Positions 26,625 to 35,538 of a stretch of DNA of 64,000 nt are shown one piece after another. The DNA is from Pseudoalteromonas byunsanensis (GTDB lineage: Bacteria; Pseudomonadota; Gammaproteobacteria; Enterobacterales; Alteromonadaceae). Each line of letters starts with the position of its first letter. Positions within the stretch are counted from its first letter, which is position 1. The translations under genes were made by a program, and so were the position numbers. The stretch spans positions 124,001-188,000 of the forward strand of contig NZ_MNAN01000037.1 of assembly GCF_001854475.1 (NCBI RefSeq), given 5' to 3'. The notes below the pieces were generated by a model, which did not search any database, was not told the origin of the DNA, and worked only from the letters and a program-made list of their open reading frames with translations.

Positions 26625-27326
26625 TTAAATCGACTCTAGCGCGATTTTCACCATCTCATTGAATGTACTTTGGCGCTCTTCTGCTGGTGTTGCTTCACCT
26701 GTGATCACGTGATCACTTACTGTGAATAAAGCCATAGCTTTAGCACCGTACTCTGCTGCAACGCCATACATGCCAGCCGTTTCCATATCAACAGCCATGA
26801 TGCCAAGTTTGTCTAGTTGCTCGTAAAAGCTACCATCAGCCTGATAAAAGGTATCAGTGGTAAAGACGTTACCGACTTTCGCTTCAATACCCAATTTACG
26901 TGCAGCGTTAACGCCATTCTCGAGTAAGCCAAAATCTGCAATTGCTGCAAAATCATAGCCACGAACACGAGCACGGTTGACATTTGAATCTGTGCTTGCA
27001 CCTTGCGCAAAAATCACGTCACGGATTTTTATGTCTTGACTTATACCGCCACAAGTACCAATTCGGATCAGATTTTTAACGCCATAACTCACAATTAGCT
27101 CTCTGGCATAAATAGACATTGAAGGAATACCCATACCTGAGCCCATGATACTCACAGGTTTACCATTATAAGTACCTGTAAAGCCGAACATATTACGAAC
27201 ACCAGTCACTTGGCGTGCATCTTCCAAAAAATGCTCCGCAATATATTGCGCACGAAGCGGATCGCCTGGCATTAATACTGTTTCGGCAAAATCACCACTG
27301 TTTGCACTAATATGAGGTGTGCTCAT
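26625..27326 (-). CDS. deoD: Purine nucleoside phosphorylase, DeoD type
   Basis: This 233-residue cytosolic enzyme splits purine (deoxy)nucleosides with phosphate into base and (deoxy)ribose-1-phosphate. The family signatures are MPGDPLRAQYIAEHFL, GSGMGIPSMSIYARELI, RIGTCGGI, the VDMETAGMYG substrate loop and SDHVITGE with the catalytic aspartate. The length matches E. coli DeoD. It follows deoB with a 15-base gap and a good AAGGA site, so the pair is an operon: DeoD makes the pentose-1-phosphate that DeoB isomerises. The divergent genes supply nucleoside uptake and uridine kinase. Confidence 0.96.
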   Translation of the reverse strand: MSTPHISANSGDFAETVLMPGDPLRAQYIAEHFLEDARQVTGVRNMFGFTGTYNGKPVSIMGSGMGIPSMSIYARELIVSYGVKNLIRIGTCGGISQDIKIRDVIFAQGASTDSNVNRARVRGYDFAAIADFGLLENGVNAARKLGIEAKVGNVFTTDTFYQADGSFYEQLDKLGIMAVDMETAGMYGVAAEYGAKAMALFTVSDHVITGEATPAEERQSTFNEMVKIALESI

Positions 27327-27341
27327 TGCTTGTTTCCTTTT

Positions 27342-28556
27342 TTATGCTTTGTTTAGTGAAGAAATAAACCCTTCACCATACTCAAGCGCAGATAAATTAA
27401 ACCACTGGGCAAGGGTTTGACCTATGTCTGCAAAACTTTGTCTCTCTCCTAATGGAGCATTCGCCATACCAGGCGTATAAGCCAATACAGGCACGTATTC
27501 ACGTGTATGGTCGGTACCGGCAGCTGTTGGATCACACCCATGGTCGGCCGTGATCATTAGCAGGTCATCGCTTTGCAACTTCTCTAGTATAGTCGGCAAA
27601 AAGGCATCAAACTGTGCCAGTGCCTCAGCATATCCAACTGCGTTACGGCGATGACCAAATTTTTCATCAAAATCCACTAAATTAGTGAAGATCAAACTGT
27701 GATCAGGCGCTGTATCAATCAATTCTGACGTTTTTTCTAACAAGTTCATCAACCCAGGCGCTTTGTGCTTTTGAGTTATGCCTTGATGCGCATAAATATC
27801 GGCAATTTTGCCTACACTGATCACTTCACCACCATCTTCTGCCAACTTGTCAAGAAGCGTTGGCGCTGGCGGTAATACCGAGTAATCACGACGATTACCG
27901 GTACGAATAAAGTCGGCACTCGAGGTGCCTATAAACGGCCGCGCAATTACTCGTCCTATATTCATTTCATCAAGCAGTGCCCGTGCGATTTCACATACCT
28001 GATAAAGCTTGTCAAGGCCGAACGATTGCTCATGAGCGGCTATTTGAAAAACGCTATCAACTGAGGTGTAGCAAATAGGCTTACCTGTTTTTACGTGCTC
28101 TTCACCCAGTTGTTCTAAAATTGTTGTTCCAGAGGCATAGCAGTTGCCCAAAATGCCTGGAATATCAGCTCGTTTACATAACTCATCTATAAACGACTGA
28201 GGAAAACAAGGCACCGTATTTGGGAAATATCCCCAATCAAATAGCACCGGTACACCCGCCATTTCCCAATGACCCGAAGGCGTGTCTTTACCACTAGATA
28301 ACTCTTTAGCATAACCCCATGCAGCTTGCGCTGGCTGACGTTCACTGGTTTCACAGTGTTCGTTACCCGCAGCTTCACACGCATCAAGTAAGCCTAGTCG
28401 GCTCAAATTTGGTAAAGGCAGTGCTTTGCCTGTTTCCTTTTTATATGCTTGTAAGAGGTGTGCAAGGGTATTTGCACCAACATCACCAAACTTTTCAGCG
28501 TCTGGAGCGGCACCAATGCCTAGGCTATCTGCCATTAAAATGATTGCTCTTGCCAT
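27342..28556 (-). CDS. deoB: Phosphopentomutase
   Basis: This 404-residue cytosolic metalloenzyme of the alkaline phosphatase superfamily converts (deoxy)ribose-1-phosphate to the 5-phosphate. Metal and phospho-acceptor motifs are visible: MADSLGIGAAPDA near the start, SSGKDTPSGHWE with the acceptor threonine, and MITADHGCDPTAAGTDHTREYVP near the end. It is the first gene of deoB-deoD; deoC and deoA, often in this operon, are absent here. GAGGT lies 6 bases before the ATG. The upstream 315-bp region, shared with udk-nupC, carries repeated and palindromic elements that probably regulate both directions. Confidence 0.96.
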   Translation of the reverse strand: MARAIILMADSLGIGAAPDAEKFGDVGANTLAHLLQAYKKETGKALPLPNLSRLGLLDACEAAGNEHCETSERQPAQAAWGYAKELSSGKDTPSGHWEMAGVPVLFDWGYFPNTVPCFPQSFIDELCKRADIPGILGNCYASGTTILEQLGEEHVKTGKPICYTSVDSVFQIAAHEQSFGLDKLYQVCEIARALLDEMNIGRVIARPFIGTSSADFIRTGNRRDYSVLPPAPTLLDKLAEDGGEVISVGKIADIYAHQGITQKHKAPGLMNLLEKTSELIDTAPDHSLIFTNLVDFDEKFGHRRNAVGYAEALAQFDAFLPTILEKLQSDDLLMITADHGCDPTAAGTDHTREYVPVLAYTPGMANAPLGERQSFADIGQTLAQWFNLSALEYGEGFISSLNKA

Positions 28557-28583
28557 TGTTTACCTCTTAATTACAAGACATGG

Positions 28584-28609
28584 GTTTACATTTGTGGTTT
28601 ACATTTGTG
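28584..28609. repeat. Tandem 13-bp direct repeat upstream of deoB
   Basis: GTTTACATTTGTG occurs twice head to tail (28584-28596 and 28597-28609), 28 bases upstream of the deoB start. The arrangement could be two adjacent regulator half-sites or a recent slippage duplication within the deoB promoter or leader. Confidence 0.6.
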
Positions 28610-28666
28610 TAATTATTCACTTGCGCTCCCATTGATTGCTACTTTATTGTTGCTCCGAATAATCGT

Positions 28667-28681
28667 ACAGGACATAAGTCC
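28667..28681. promoter_or_regulatory. Operator candidate, distal copy (nucleoside locus)
   Basis: ACAGGACATAAGTCC repeats 15 bases of the perfect palindrome found 73 bases away at 28740. It lies about 110 bases upstream of deoB, in the divergent deoB/udk region. The core GGAC-ATAA-GTCC is itself a perfect inverted repeat. No known regulator is assigned. Confidence 0.5.
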
Positions 28682-28739
28682 GCTGTCATAAAAGCATCAT
28701 AAAATTCATTATCTGCGTTGAACTTGTTGATTTTGTCCC

Positions 28740-28757
28740 ACAGGACATAAGTCCTGT
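28740..28757. promoter_or_regulatory. Operator candidate, perfect palindrome (nucleoside locus)
   Basis: ACAGGACATAAGTCCTGT is a perfect inverted repeat with 7-base arms and an ATAA centre, 114 bases upstream of the udk start. Together with the copy at 28667, spaced 73 bases (close to seven helical turns), it could bind two regulator dimers controlling deoBD and udk-nupC together. Confidence 0.55.
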
Positions 28758-28871
28758 TTTGTTGTCTGCAAAATCGCTAAATTTGCATCCTAAGCGAAGC
28801 AAAAGAGATTAATCGTGTCTTTTTTGCTATTGTGATCTTCCAACGTTAACAACTGCTGGGTGTGAACTTTA

Positions 28872-29501
28872 GTGACACGAACAATTATAGCCATTGCTGG
28901 AGCTTCTGCTTCTGGCAAATCTCTATTTACGCAAACAATATATAATGAATTAATCAATGAGCTCGAATCTGGCGCGATCGCCATTATTGAAGAAGATGCT
29001 TATTATAAAGATCAATCGCATTTACCGTTTGAGCATAGAACACAAACGAACTATGACCATCCAGATGCGTTTGAGCACGACTTGCTGCGCTCACATTTAG
29101 AGCAATTGCGATTAGGTAATCAGGTAGAAGTGCCGACTTATGATTATGCTCAACATACTCGCAGCAGCGAAACGCGCACAGTAACTCCCGCTAAGATATT
29201 AATTATAGAGGGAATTTTACTGTTAAGCGACCCCGCATTAAGTGAAGAATTTGATATCAAGGTGTTTATTGATACGCCTTTAGATATTTGTTTACTGCGT
29301 AGAATGCAAAGAGACATTGAGCAACGCGGTAGAAGCTTACCGTCTGTGGTTGAACAATATCAAGCAACGGTAAGACCAATGTTTTATCAGTTTATTGAGC
29401 CTTCAAAGCACAATGCCGACTTGGTCGTCACCCGTGGCGGTATGAATCGCGTTGCGATTGATATAATTAAAAGTAAAATAAAATATTTACTGCAAGAATA
29501 A
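28872..29501 (+). CDS. udk: Uridine/cytidine kinase
   Basis: This 209-residue cytosolic kinase phosphorylates uridine and cytidine. The Walker A motif GASASGKS is at residues 10-17, followed by EEDAYYKDQSHLPFEHRTQTNYDHPDAF-type substrate loop residues, and the arginine-rich lid LLRRMQRDIEQRGRS. The start is a GTG, the earliest start possible because a TGA lies three codons upstream. A GGGTG precedes it. It forms an operon with nupC (17-base gap) and diverges from deoB-deoD, giving a full nucleoside uptake and salvage locus. Confidence 0.92.
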   Translation: MTRTIIAIAGASASGKSLFTQTIYNELINELESGAIAIIEEDAYYKDQSHLPFEHRTQTNYDHPDAFEHDLLRSHLEQLRLGNQVEVPTYDYAQHTRSSETRTVTPAKILIIEGILLLSDPALSEEFDIKVFIDTPLDICLLRRMQRDIEQRGRSLPSVVEQYQATVRPMFYQFIEPSKHNADLVVTRGGMNRVAIDIIKSKIKYLLQE

Positions 29502-29518
29502 AACGGGAACTTTAAGGC

Positions 29519-30742
29519 ATGACAACAATAATGAGCTTGGTGGGCATGTTAATGCTACTAAGCGTCGCTTACGGTTTTTCAACAAATCGTAGCGCTATAA
29601 ATAAACGTACGGTTGGCGTAGCGCTTGCGATGCAAGTTGCGATTGGAGGCTTTGTACTGTTTGTTGAAGCGGGTAAAAATGCTTTAGCAAGTATGTCCAG
29701 CGCTGTTTCAGCCGTCATCGGCTATGCCAATGATGGTATCGGGTTCTTATTCGGACCACTTGCGGACAAAAGCTCTTTGGGTTTTATCTTTGCGGTGCAA
29801 GTGTTACCCGTTATTGTATTCTTTTCAGCTTTGGTAGCGGTTTTATATTACCTAGGCATTATGGAATGGATCATTAAAATTTTAGGTGGTGGACTTCAAA
29901 AGCTACTTAAAACATCAAAGCCAGAATCATTGTCGGCGACTGCTAATATATTCGTCGGTCAAACTGAAGCGCCTTTGATAGTTAAACCATTTATACCTAC
30001 GATGACCAAGTCAGAGTTATTTGCGGTTATGGTAGGCGGTTTGGCAACCGTTGCAGGCTCCGTTATGGCGGGTTATGTTGCTATTGGTGTAGAGCTTAAG
30101 TACTTGATTGCTGCCAGCTTTATGGCTGCACCAGGCGGATTTTTGATGGCAAAAATGATCGTGCCAGAAACAGAGCAGCCAAAACAAACTTTGGCGGACG
30201 TAAACGCCGAGGAAGATAAACCAGTTAACGTTATTGATGCGGCCGCTGCAGGTGCGTCAAGCGGTATGCACCTAGCTTTAAATGTCGGTGCAATGTTACT
30301 GGCCTTCGTCGCGTTAATTGCCTTATTAAACGGCATGTTAGGTGGTATTGGTGCATGGTTTGATCACCCTACACTTACATTGCAAGAGATTTTAGGTTAC
30401 CTGTTTGCTCCGGTCGCTTGGATGATTGGCGTACCATGGCATGAAGCGGTAACAGCCGGTAGTTTTATCGGCCAAAAGCTAGTAGTTAACGAGTTTGTTG
30501 CCTACTTAGACTTTATGAATTATCGAGATGGGTTAAGTGAACATACGCAAGCGATTGTCACATTCGCGTTATGTGGCTTTGCTAACCTATCGTCGATTGC
30601 CATCTTACTAGGCGGACTAGGCGGTATGGCGCCAAGTCGTAGAAAGGATATCGCACGCTTAGGGCTCAGGGCGGTTTTAGCAGGGTCAATGGCTAACCTA
30701 ATGAGCGCAGCAATTGCAGGGTTTTTCCTCTCGCTAGCTTAG
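29519..30742 (+). CDS. nupC: NupC-type concentrative nucleoside transporter
   Basis: This 407-residue inner-membrane permease of the CNT family imports nucleosides with H+ or Na+. It has the family motifs GQTEAPLIVKPFIPTMTKSE, LATVAGSVMAGYVAIG and, later, the LCGFANLSSIAILLGGLG segment, with about ten hydrophobic helices. It is the second gene after udk. A strong terminator follows at 30837. The partners deoB, deoD and udk define its substrates as purine and pyrimidine nucleosides. Confidence 0.93.
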   Translation: MTTIMSLVGMLMLLSVAYGFSTNRSAINKRTVGVALAMQVAIGGFVLFVEAGKNALASMSSAVSAVIGYANDGIGFLFGPLADKSSLGFIFAVQVLPVIVFFSALVAVLYYLGIMEWIIKILGGGLQKLLKTSKPESLSATANIFVGQTEAPLIVKPFIPTMTKSELFAVMVGGLATVAGSVMAGYVAIGVELKYLIAASFMAAPGGFLMAKMIVPETEQPKQTLADVNAEEDKPVNVIDAAAAGASSGMHLALNVGAMLLAFVALIALLNGMLGGIGAWFDHPTLTLQEILGYLFAPVAWMIGVPWHEAVTAGSFIGQKLVVNEFVAYLDFMNYRDGLSEHTQAIVTFALCGFANLSSIAILLGGLGGMAPSRRKDIARLGLRAVLAGSMANLMSAAIAGFFLSLA

Positions 30743-30836
30743 AAACTTAACGAGATTACCTGCCGCATTTGCAAAACAATTGGTTGAATGTCTTAAGGGG
30801 TTAAGGCATTCATACTAACTTGAACGATACTTCACC

Positions 30837-30857
30837 AAAGGGCCGCAAGGCCCTTTT
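30837..30857 (+). terminator. Rho-independent terminator of udk-nupC
   Basis: AAAGGGCC (30837-30844) pairs with GGCCCTTT (30849-30856) around a GCAA tetraloop and runs into T residues. It lies about 95 bases after the nupC stop. Confidence 0.92.
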
Positions 30858-31018
30858 ATCGTTTTATAGCCCCAACAAAATTCTTGTTGATAGCACTTTA
30901 CTTAGAACCACCAACCAGACTTGTCTAAAAATACAATTTAGATACAATACGCCCCACGTACCCAATATAAAAACTTGAAAGTTGAGCTCTCAAGTTAATC
31001 GCTATTTACGAGCTAGTA

Positions 31019-31873
31019 ATGACAGTCAAATCGTTTGCCATAGCAATCGCTATCTTCTTTTCTCACCTATCTATAGCCAGTATCGAAGACAACTTTACTA
31101 TTGGAGAAGATAAATACTCAATTAAAATCTCTAGCACCGAAGTCACAACAGCAACTGGACAGGCACAATTAATAAGATACAGCGTATATGAAAATGGCCA
31201 ATTTGTTCACAGCTCTAGCACTGGCGGACGTTTCTTTAGTTGCCGTAAAGACAAGCCAGCTGTCAAAGCAATACAATCAGCACAAGGGAATATTGGCTGG
31301 ATGATTGTCGGATATGGAATTTGTGGCAACACACTTTCGAATAACATCGAACTCGTTATTCCAGCAAAGAACCTTTGGGGTGGAAAAACACTCTATTTAA
31401 ACAAAACTTTCATCGCCAAAGAAACGCCTCATCTAATACCTACAATAGAGGGTGCTGAAGTGTGGTTCCATCAACAAAACTGGGGCAATGGTGGAACCGC
31501 AACGAGTATTTTCGTACCAAGAAAATTGCTCATTTCAAAGCAAACTGGTAATTTCTCAATCAGCAAGGGAGATGTTTTTGAGAATATCAGCACGCTAGAA
31601 TCGATGGCCAAAGACAGTTGGCTAAAGCCCAATTTTATTTCTCTATTTGTGGCGGGTATTGAAGATGCAAATCCCCCATTAATGCAGTATGCAATAGACA
31701 AATACTATCAAAAAGAGATGCAGACTTGGTATGAAGTCTATGTACAAGATGGTAGCTTTACAGGGGTTAATTCTCTAGTCAAACAAGTAGAAGTCATACG
31801 TTCACTCTACCATGACATGAAATATACCGTATCGTGGGACTTCGACTTAACATCCGCAAAGCAGGATAAGTAA
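31019..31873 (+). CDS. Secreted hypothetical protein
   Basis: This is a 284-residue protein with a signal peptide (MTVKSFAIAIAIFFSHLSIA|S). The mature part is mixed beta-rich sequence with two cysteines (FFSCRKDK and GICGNT) that could form a disulfide, and a helical C-terminal third. It resembles no family that I can name. It stands alone between the nupC terminator and a GNAT gene. Codon use and base content look like the neighbours. Confidence 0.6.
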   Translation: MTVKSFAIAIAIFFSHLSIASIEDNFTIGEDKYSIKISSTEVTTATGQAQLIRYSVYENGQFVHSSSTGGRFFSCRKDKPAVKAIQSAQGNIGWMIVGYGICGNTLSNNIELVIPAKNLWGGKTLYLNKTFIAKETPHLIPTIEGAEVWFHQQNWGNGGTATSIFVPRKLLISKQTGNFSISKGDVFENISTLESMAKDSWLKPNFISLFVAGIEDANPPLMQYAIDKYYQKEMQTWYEVYVQDGSFTGVNSLVKQVEVIRSLYHDMKYTVSWDFDLTSAKQDK

Positions 31874-31969
31874 CCATTTCAAATGGATTACATAAATGAG
31901 ATAAGCGTGAACTAGCTGAGAACAGTGTAATGTGTTCAGCATTTAACAAATAAAATCAGGACGTGAATA

Positions 31970-32452
31970 ATGCAAACCTACTACCTTGAAATGTTGAGTA
32001 AGCAAGCACTCATTCCTTCATCAATTCCAGAACAATTGCAGATCACCGAAATTGAACTTGCGCAACCAGAGTTTAACCAGTTCTTATACTCCTTTGTTGG
32101 AAAGCAATGGCAATGGACAGATAAACTGTCTTGGTCTATCCCACAGTGGCAAAATCACATTGAGTGTAACCATATCCGCACTTGGGTAGCCTACGTTCAA
32201 GGAGCCATCGCTGGATATTATGAGTTGAGTATGCAAGACAATGGCAACGTAGAAATCGCTTACTTTGGTCTCACCTCAAGTTTTATTGGCAAAGGGTATG
32301 GTGGTGCATTATTAAGTCATGCTATTAGCTCAGCGTGGTCACTCGCCTCGACTAAGCGACTGTGGGTTCACACCTGTGATTTGGACCACCCCAGTGCTCT
32401 AAAAAACTACCAAAGCCGAGGGTTTTCAATTTACAAAACAGAAGTGGATTGA
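31970..32452 (+). CDS. GNAT family N-acetyltransferase
   Basis: This 160-residue cytosolic protein is of the GNAT fold. The acetyl-CoA-binding segment is SSFIGKGYGGALLSHAISSAW (motif A), preceded by VEIAYFGL and followed by LWVHTCDLDHPSALKNYQSRGFSIY, the typical motif B with the conserved tyrosine and a GF turn. AGGA lies 8 bases before the ATG. The substrate is unknown and the neighbours give no hint. Confidence 0.82.
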   Translation: MQTYYLEMLSKQALIPSSIPEQLQITEIELAQPEFNQFLYSFVGKQWQWTDKLSWSIPQWQNHIECNHIRTWVAYVQGAIAGYYELSMQDNGNVEIAYFGLTSSFIGKGYGGALLSHAISSAWSLASTKRLWVHTCDLDHPSALKNYQSRGFSIYKTEVD

Positions 32453-32605
32453 CTCTATCACACCATGGAATTAATAAACTAAGTATATTTATCATTACTT
32501 TAACTGTTTTTCAGGGTGATTTAACTATTTTTAATTAGTGTTTTTACATGTTTTTCCTTACAAAGTTTTAAGGTCAACCCTCCCAACATGAGTAAGGATA
32601 AAACA

Positions 32606-33517
32606 ATGACTATAGATAGAATACTTAAGTTAAGTGTCATCACAGTAGCAATAAGTACAGCGCATGGCGCAAAGGCACAAAATGCGATTATGTTTGATGA
32701 CTTTAGCTATCAGACTTTTGCTCAAGCCAAAGCAAATGGCTGGCAAGCGCGAACAGAAACAGGACACCCGGGCGTTAAAGGCGCTAAATGGTGGCAAGAA
32801 GGGATCAGCTTCCACCCTGATGCGCTTAATCACAACAACACTGTGATGCGTTTGACTTCTAAAACGGATGGCTCAGCTCAAAACACTCGCCAAACCCAAG
32901 TATGTCACAAGCGAAAATACCGTGAGGGAACTTATGCTGCTCGTGTGTATTTTAACGACCAACCTCAATATGGGCCAGATGGCGATGGCATAGTAGAAAC
33001 CTTTTATGCTATTAGTCCACTAGCAGCCCCTATGGACCCAGATTATAGTGAGATGGACTTTGAATATCTTGCCAATGGCGGTTGGGGAGAGGGCAGCAAA
33101 ACCCTGTTTGCTACCTCATGGGAAACTTTTAAACTTAATCCTTTCACACCCGTGAATGAGTACAGTACCATCCAAAACAGCTTACAAGGCTGGAATACAT
33201 TGTTACTGCAAGTCGCGGATAAAAAACTGCGTTATTACATCAATGGGGAGTTATTCGCCGAGCACGGCTCAAAAGTTTACCCAGAAGTGGCAATGTCGAT
33301 TAACTTCAACTTATGGTTCATTGCAGAGCAAATTTTGCAAAGTAAAGAAATGCGCCAATATTATCAAGATGTAGATTGGGTTTATTTTATACAAGATACC
33401 AAGCTCGATACACAAACGGTTATGAACAATGTCGCCGCACTGCGCGAAAAACACGTTCAGCAACTCGATACAGTGCCTGATTGGCGCCCCAAGCTTGATG
33501 ACTATTGTAGCTTGTAA
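32606..33517 (+). CDS. Secreted GH16-type glycoside hydrolase
   Basis: This 303-residue exported protein has a signal peptide ending HGAKA|QNA (about residue 24). The start at 32606 is preferred over the ATG at 32588 because TAAGGA lies 7 bases before it. The catalytic motif E-M-D-F-E at residues 139-143 fits the GH16 consensus ExDxE. The flanking FYAISPLAAPMDPDYS and YYINGELFAEHG segments fit the jelly-roll of GH16 enzymes, which hydrolyse beta-glucans, agars or carrageenans in retaining fashion. The exact substrate cannot be read from the sequence. It converges with a CadC-like regulator with only 5 bases between stops. Confidence 0.72.
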   Translation: MTIDRILKLSVITVAISTAHGAKAQNAIMFDDFSYQTFAQAKANGWQARTETGHPGVKGAKWWQEGISFHPDALNHNNTVMRLTSKTDGSAQNTRQTQVCHKRKYREGTYAARVYFNDQPQYGPDGDGIVETFYAISPLAAPMDPDYSEMDFEYLANGGWGEGSKTLFATSWETFKLNPFTPVNEYSTIQNSLQGWNTLLLQVADKKLRYYINGELFAEHGSKVYPEVAMSINFNLWFIAEQILQSKEMRQYYQDVDWVYFIQDTKLDTQTVMNNVAALREKHVQQLDTVPDWRPKLDDYCSL

Positions 33518-33522
33518 CTTTG

Positions 33523-35148
33523 TTAATTCAGAGAATATGGTGAGCGGTCGTTGAACCAAGCCTCGACTCGTGAAATAAGATGCGGCTGATCACTATAACG
33601 AGCAATCGACTGTGCTAGCAACGCGTATTGCTCGGCTTCAATTAACTTATTTTGCAACCGAGCGATGTCAGCTTTAGCAAGTAATACCCAAATCTGATTG
33701 GCCGGTGCCCCATTGTCGTCTGCTATCTCTTGGGCTTGTTCAAGATATTGGTTTGCATCGGGAAATTGCCTTTGCTGTGCCTTCACTCTAGCCAGCTCAA
33801 TTAATGCGGCAGTTTGCCCGTACTGACCATAAAATGATTGATGGTATTCAAGCGCTTGCGTCAATAGCTCAATGGCTTGCTCAAACTCTCCTTGCAAGCG
33901 CTTAATCTTTCCAAGTTCCTCATAAGTGTATGCAATAAAAAGCCTATCTTGCTGGTCTTGAGCAAGCTCTTGCGCCTGCTCAATATGATATTGTGCTTCT
34001 TGTAACTCTTTTTCCCGCAACTCTCCTTGCGGCCAATTTATGAGTAGATAACCTATCATCAAATGTGCTCGGATCAACTCTCTGGTATTTTCATTGCTAG
34101 GTAGCTCTACTGTTTGTTGCAAAATAGCAATAGCTTCGCCTTGGCGATGGAGGTTTGCATAACTTGCAGCTAAATAACGCCTCGCAGCAAGTAAGCTTGG
34201 TTCCACTTGTAAAGCAGATGAAAACAAAGGAATTGCCTGCTGATAAGCCTGCTTCAAGTAAAGCTCAACACCGCGTGCAAATGCTTCGTTGCTAAAATCA
34301 CTGTGCCACTTTTGTTTTGCAAATTGATACTGGCCCGCGTAACGTTGTGCCAACATAGCGATAAGCTTATCAAAACTTTGTTCTATGGTTTGAGCAAACT
34401 CGACCCCTTTTTCAATGCCATGCTCAAACATCAAAGTATAATGCAGTTGGTAGTCTTGCGGATAACCCGTTATACGAGTCAGTACAATCAAATTGGCTGC
34501 CAACTTTCGCTGTAATCCAACCAATACTTGCTCTGTTGGCTGCAGTGATGCACTTGCTTTTGTATACTCAAAAGCATACAAAACCCGATCGTGGTCGATT
34601 ACCTGTAGATCTGAGTGACTTTGCAGTTGCTGCGATAAATACTCCATCCCTCTTAGAGCAACCCACTGATGGATCTCGTCCGGTATGTCATTTTCAACGG
34701 GCAAAAAAGCGATGTTCAGGTGCGATTTTTGTGTCTCTACCATCAAATTGCTAGCAACCGTTATCGCTATAGCACAACAGGATACAACCATCAGTAAAGA
34801 CGCTTTAACCTTTGCGCTTATCACAGGTCTGACGGGGGCAACCCATTGATAACCAGCTTTAGGAAATGTCTTAATAGTATCTGCACCAAGGACATCTCTA
34901 AGCTCTTTAATCGATTGGGTTAGCACTTGTTCTTGTACAACAACCCCCTGCCAAATAGTCTCTAACAGGCGTTGTTTCGACACGACCTGTTGATGATTCA
35001 ACAGCAGCATCTGTAATACTTGCAACGTTTTAGCTCGCACTCTGTGGTGCCTGTGCTCTTTAGAGATCACGCCTTGCTTTAGGTCAATTATAAACCCTAA
35101 GCTTCGAAATTGAGTGGCACGCGTAAACAGTCCCTTGCTAAAACCCAT
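33523..35148 (-). CDS. Membrane-bound winged-helix regulator (CadC/ToxR-like) with periplasmic TPRs
   Basis: This is a 541-residue one-component regulator. Residues about 15-105 form an OmpR/PhoB-type winged helix (RVRAKTLQVLQMLLLNH, TIWQGVVVQEQVLTQSIKELR, KAGYQWVAPV). A single transmembrane helix follows at about 114-132 (ASLLMVVSCCAIAITVAS). The remaining 400 residues are periplasmic and carry several TPR units in the second half (for example AIPLFSSALQVEPSLLAARRY and AIELLTQALEYHQSF). Proteins of this plan sense an envelope or extracellular signal and activate nearby genes. The convergent GH16 gene is a possible target, though the two do not share a promoter region. GGAG lies 7 bases before the ATG. 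Confidence 0.85.
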   Translation of the reverse strand: MGFSKGLFTRATQFRSLGFIIDLKQGVISKEHRHHRVRAKTLQVLQMLLLNHQQVVSKQRLLETIWQGVVVQEQVLTQSIKELRDVLGADTIKTFPKAGYQWVAPVRPVISAKVKASLLMVVSCCAIAITVASNLMVETQKSHLNIAFLPVENDIPDEIHQWVALRGMEYLSQQLQSHSDLQVIDHDRVLYAFEYTKASASLQPTEQVLVGLQRKLAANLIVLTRITGYPQDYQLHYTLMFEHGIEKGVEFAQTIEQSFDKLIAMLAQRYAGQYQFAKQKWHSDFSNEAFARGVELYLKQAYQQAIPLFSSALQVEPSLLAARRYLAASYANLHRQGEAIAILQQTVELPSNENTRELIRAHLMIGYLLINWPQGELREKELQEAQYHIEQAQELAQDQQDRLFIAYTYEELGKIKRLQGEFEQAIELLTQALEYHQSFYGQYGQTAALIELARVKAQQRQFPDANQYLEQAQEIADDNGAPANQIWVLLAKADIARLQNKLIEAEQYALLAQSIARYSDQPHLISRVEAWFNDRSPYSLN

Positions 35149-35538
35149 TGTTACTCCAAAAATAGGCTGACGAACCGTTACTTTAATAGACTCTCTTTGT
35201 CACAACAAGCACTGGTTGCTCCTTTGAATATGAAGAAAATAGAAGTACCCACCAAGTTCAGTGCATAGAGGTTCTACTCTGGTTAGCTCATTACATATTT
35301 AGCCCTTCACATTGACAGTTTTAGGTTTGTAAACAAAGCTTAAGGTATTGTTGAAATCAAAATAATAGATCATTAAGTACGTAGAGCCGCGCCAAAGAGT
35401 CATGTGTTCGGTTTATCATTCTAACAACAATATGCCCGTTCTACGGCTTGCTTTTAAAACATCAAATCACCGTATGCAGACTCCAATGCGCCTGAGCTAA
35501 TTCAATTAGTCCAGCGGCATAAACTATGAGGAGTTGTT
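35149..35538. other. Intergenic region without gene
   Basis: This 390-bp AT-rich stretch separates the divergent CadC-like regulator and the LysE gene. It must hold both promoters. I see no repeat, terminator or open frame worth calling; the only clear element is the GAGGAG ribosome site just before 35539. Confidence 0.5.

Noticed and set aside
28667..28757. Palindromic boxes as a rho-independent terminator or attenuator
   Set aside because: The stems are short, have no T run, and lie in the middle of a divergent promoter region, so operator sites are more likely.
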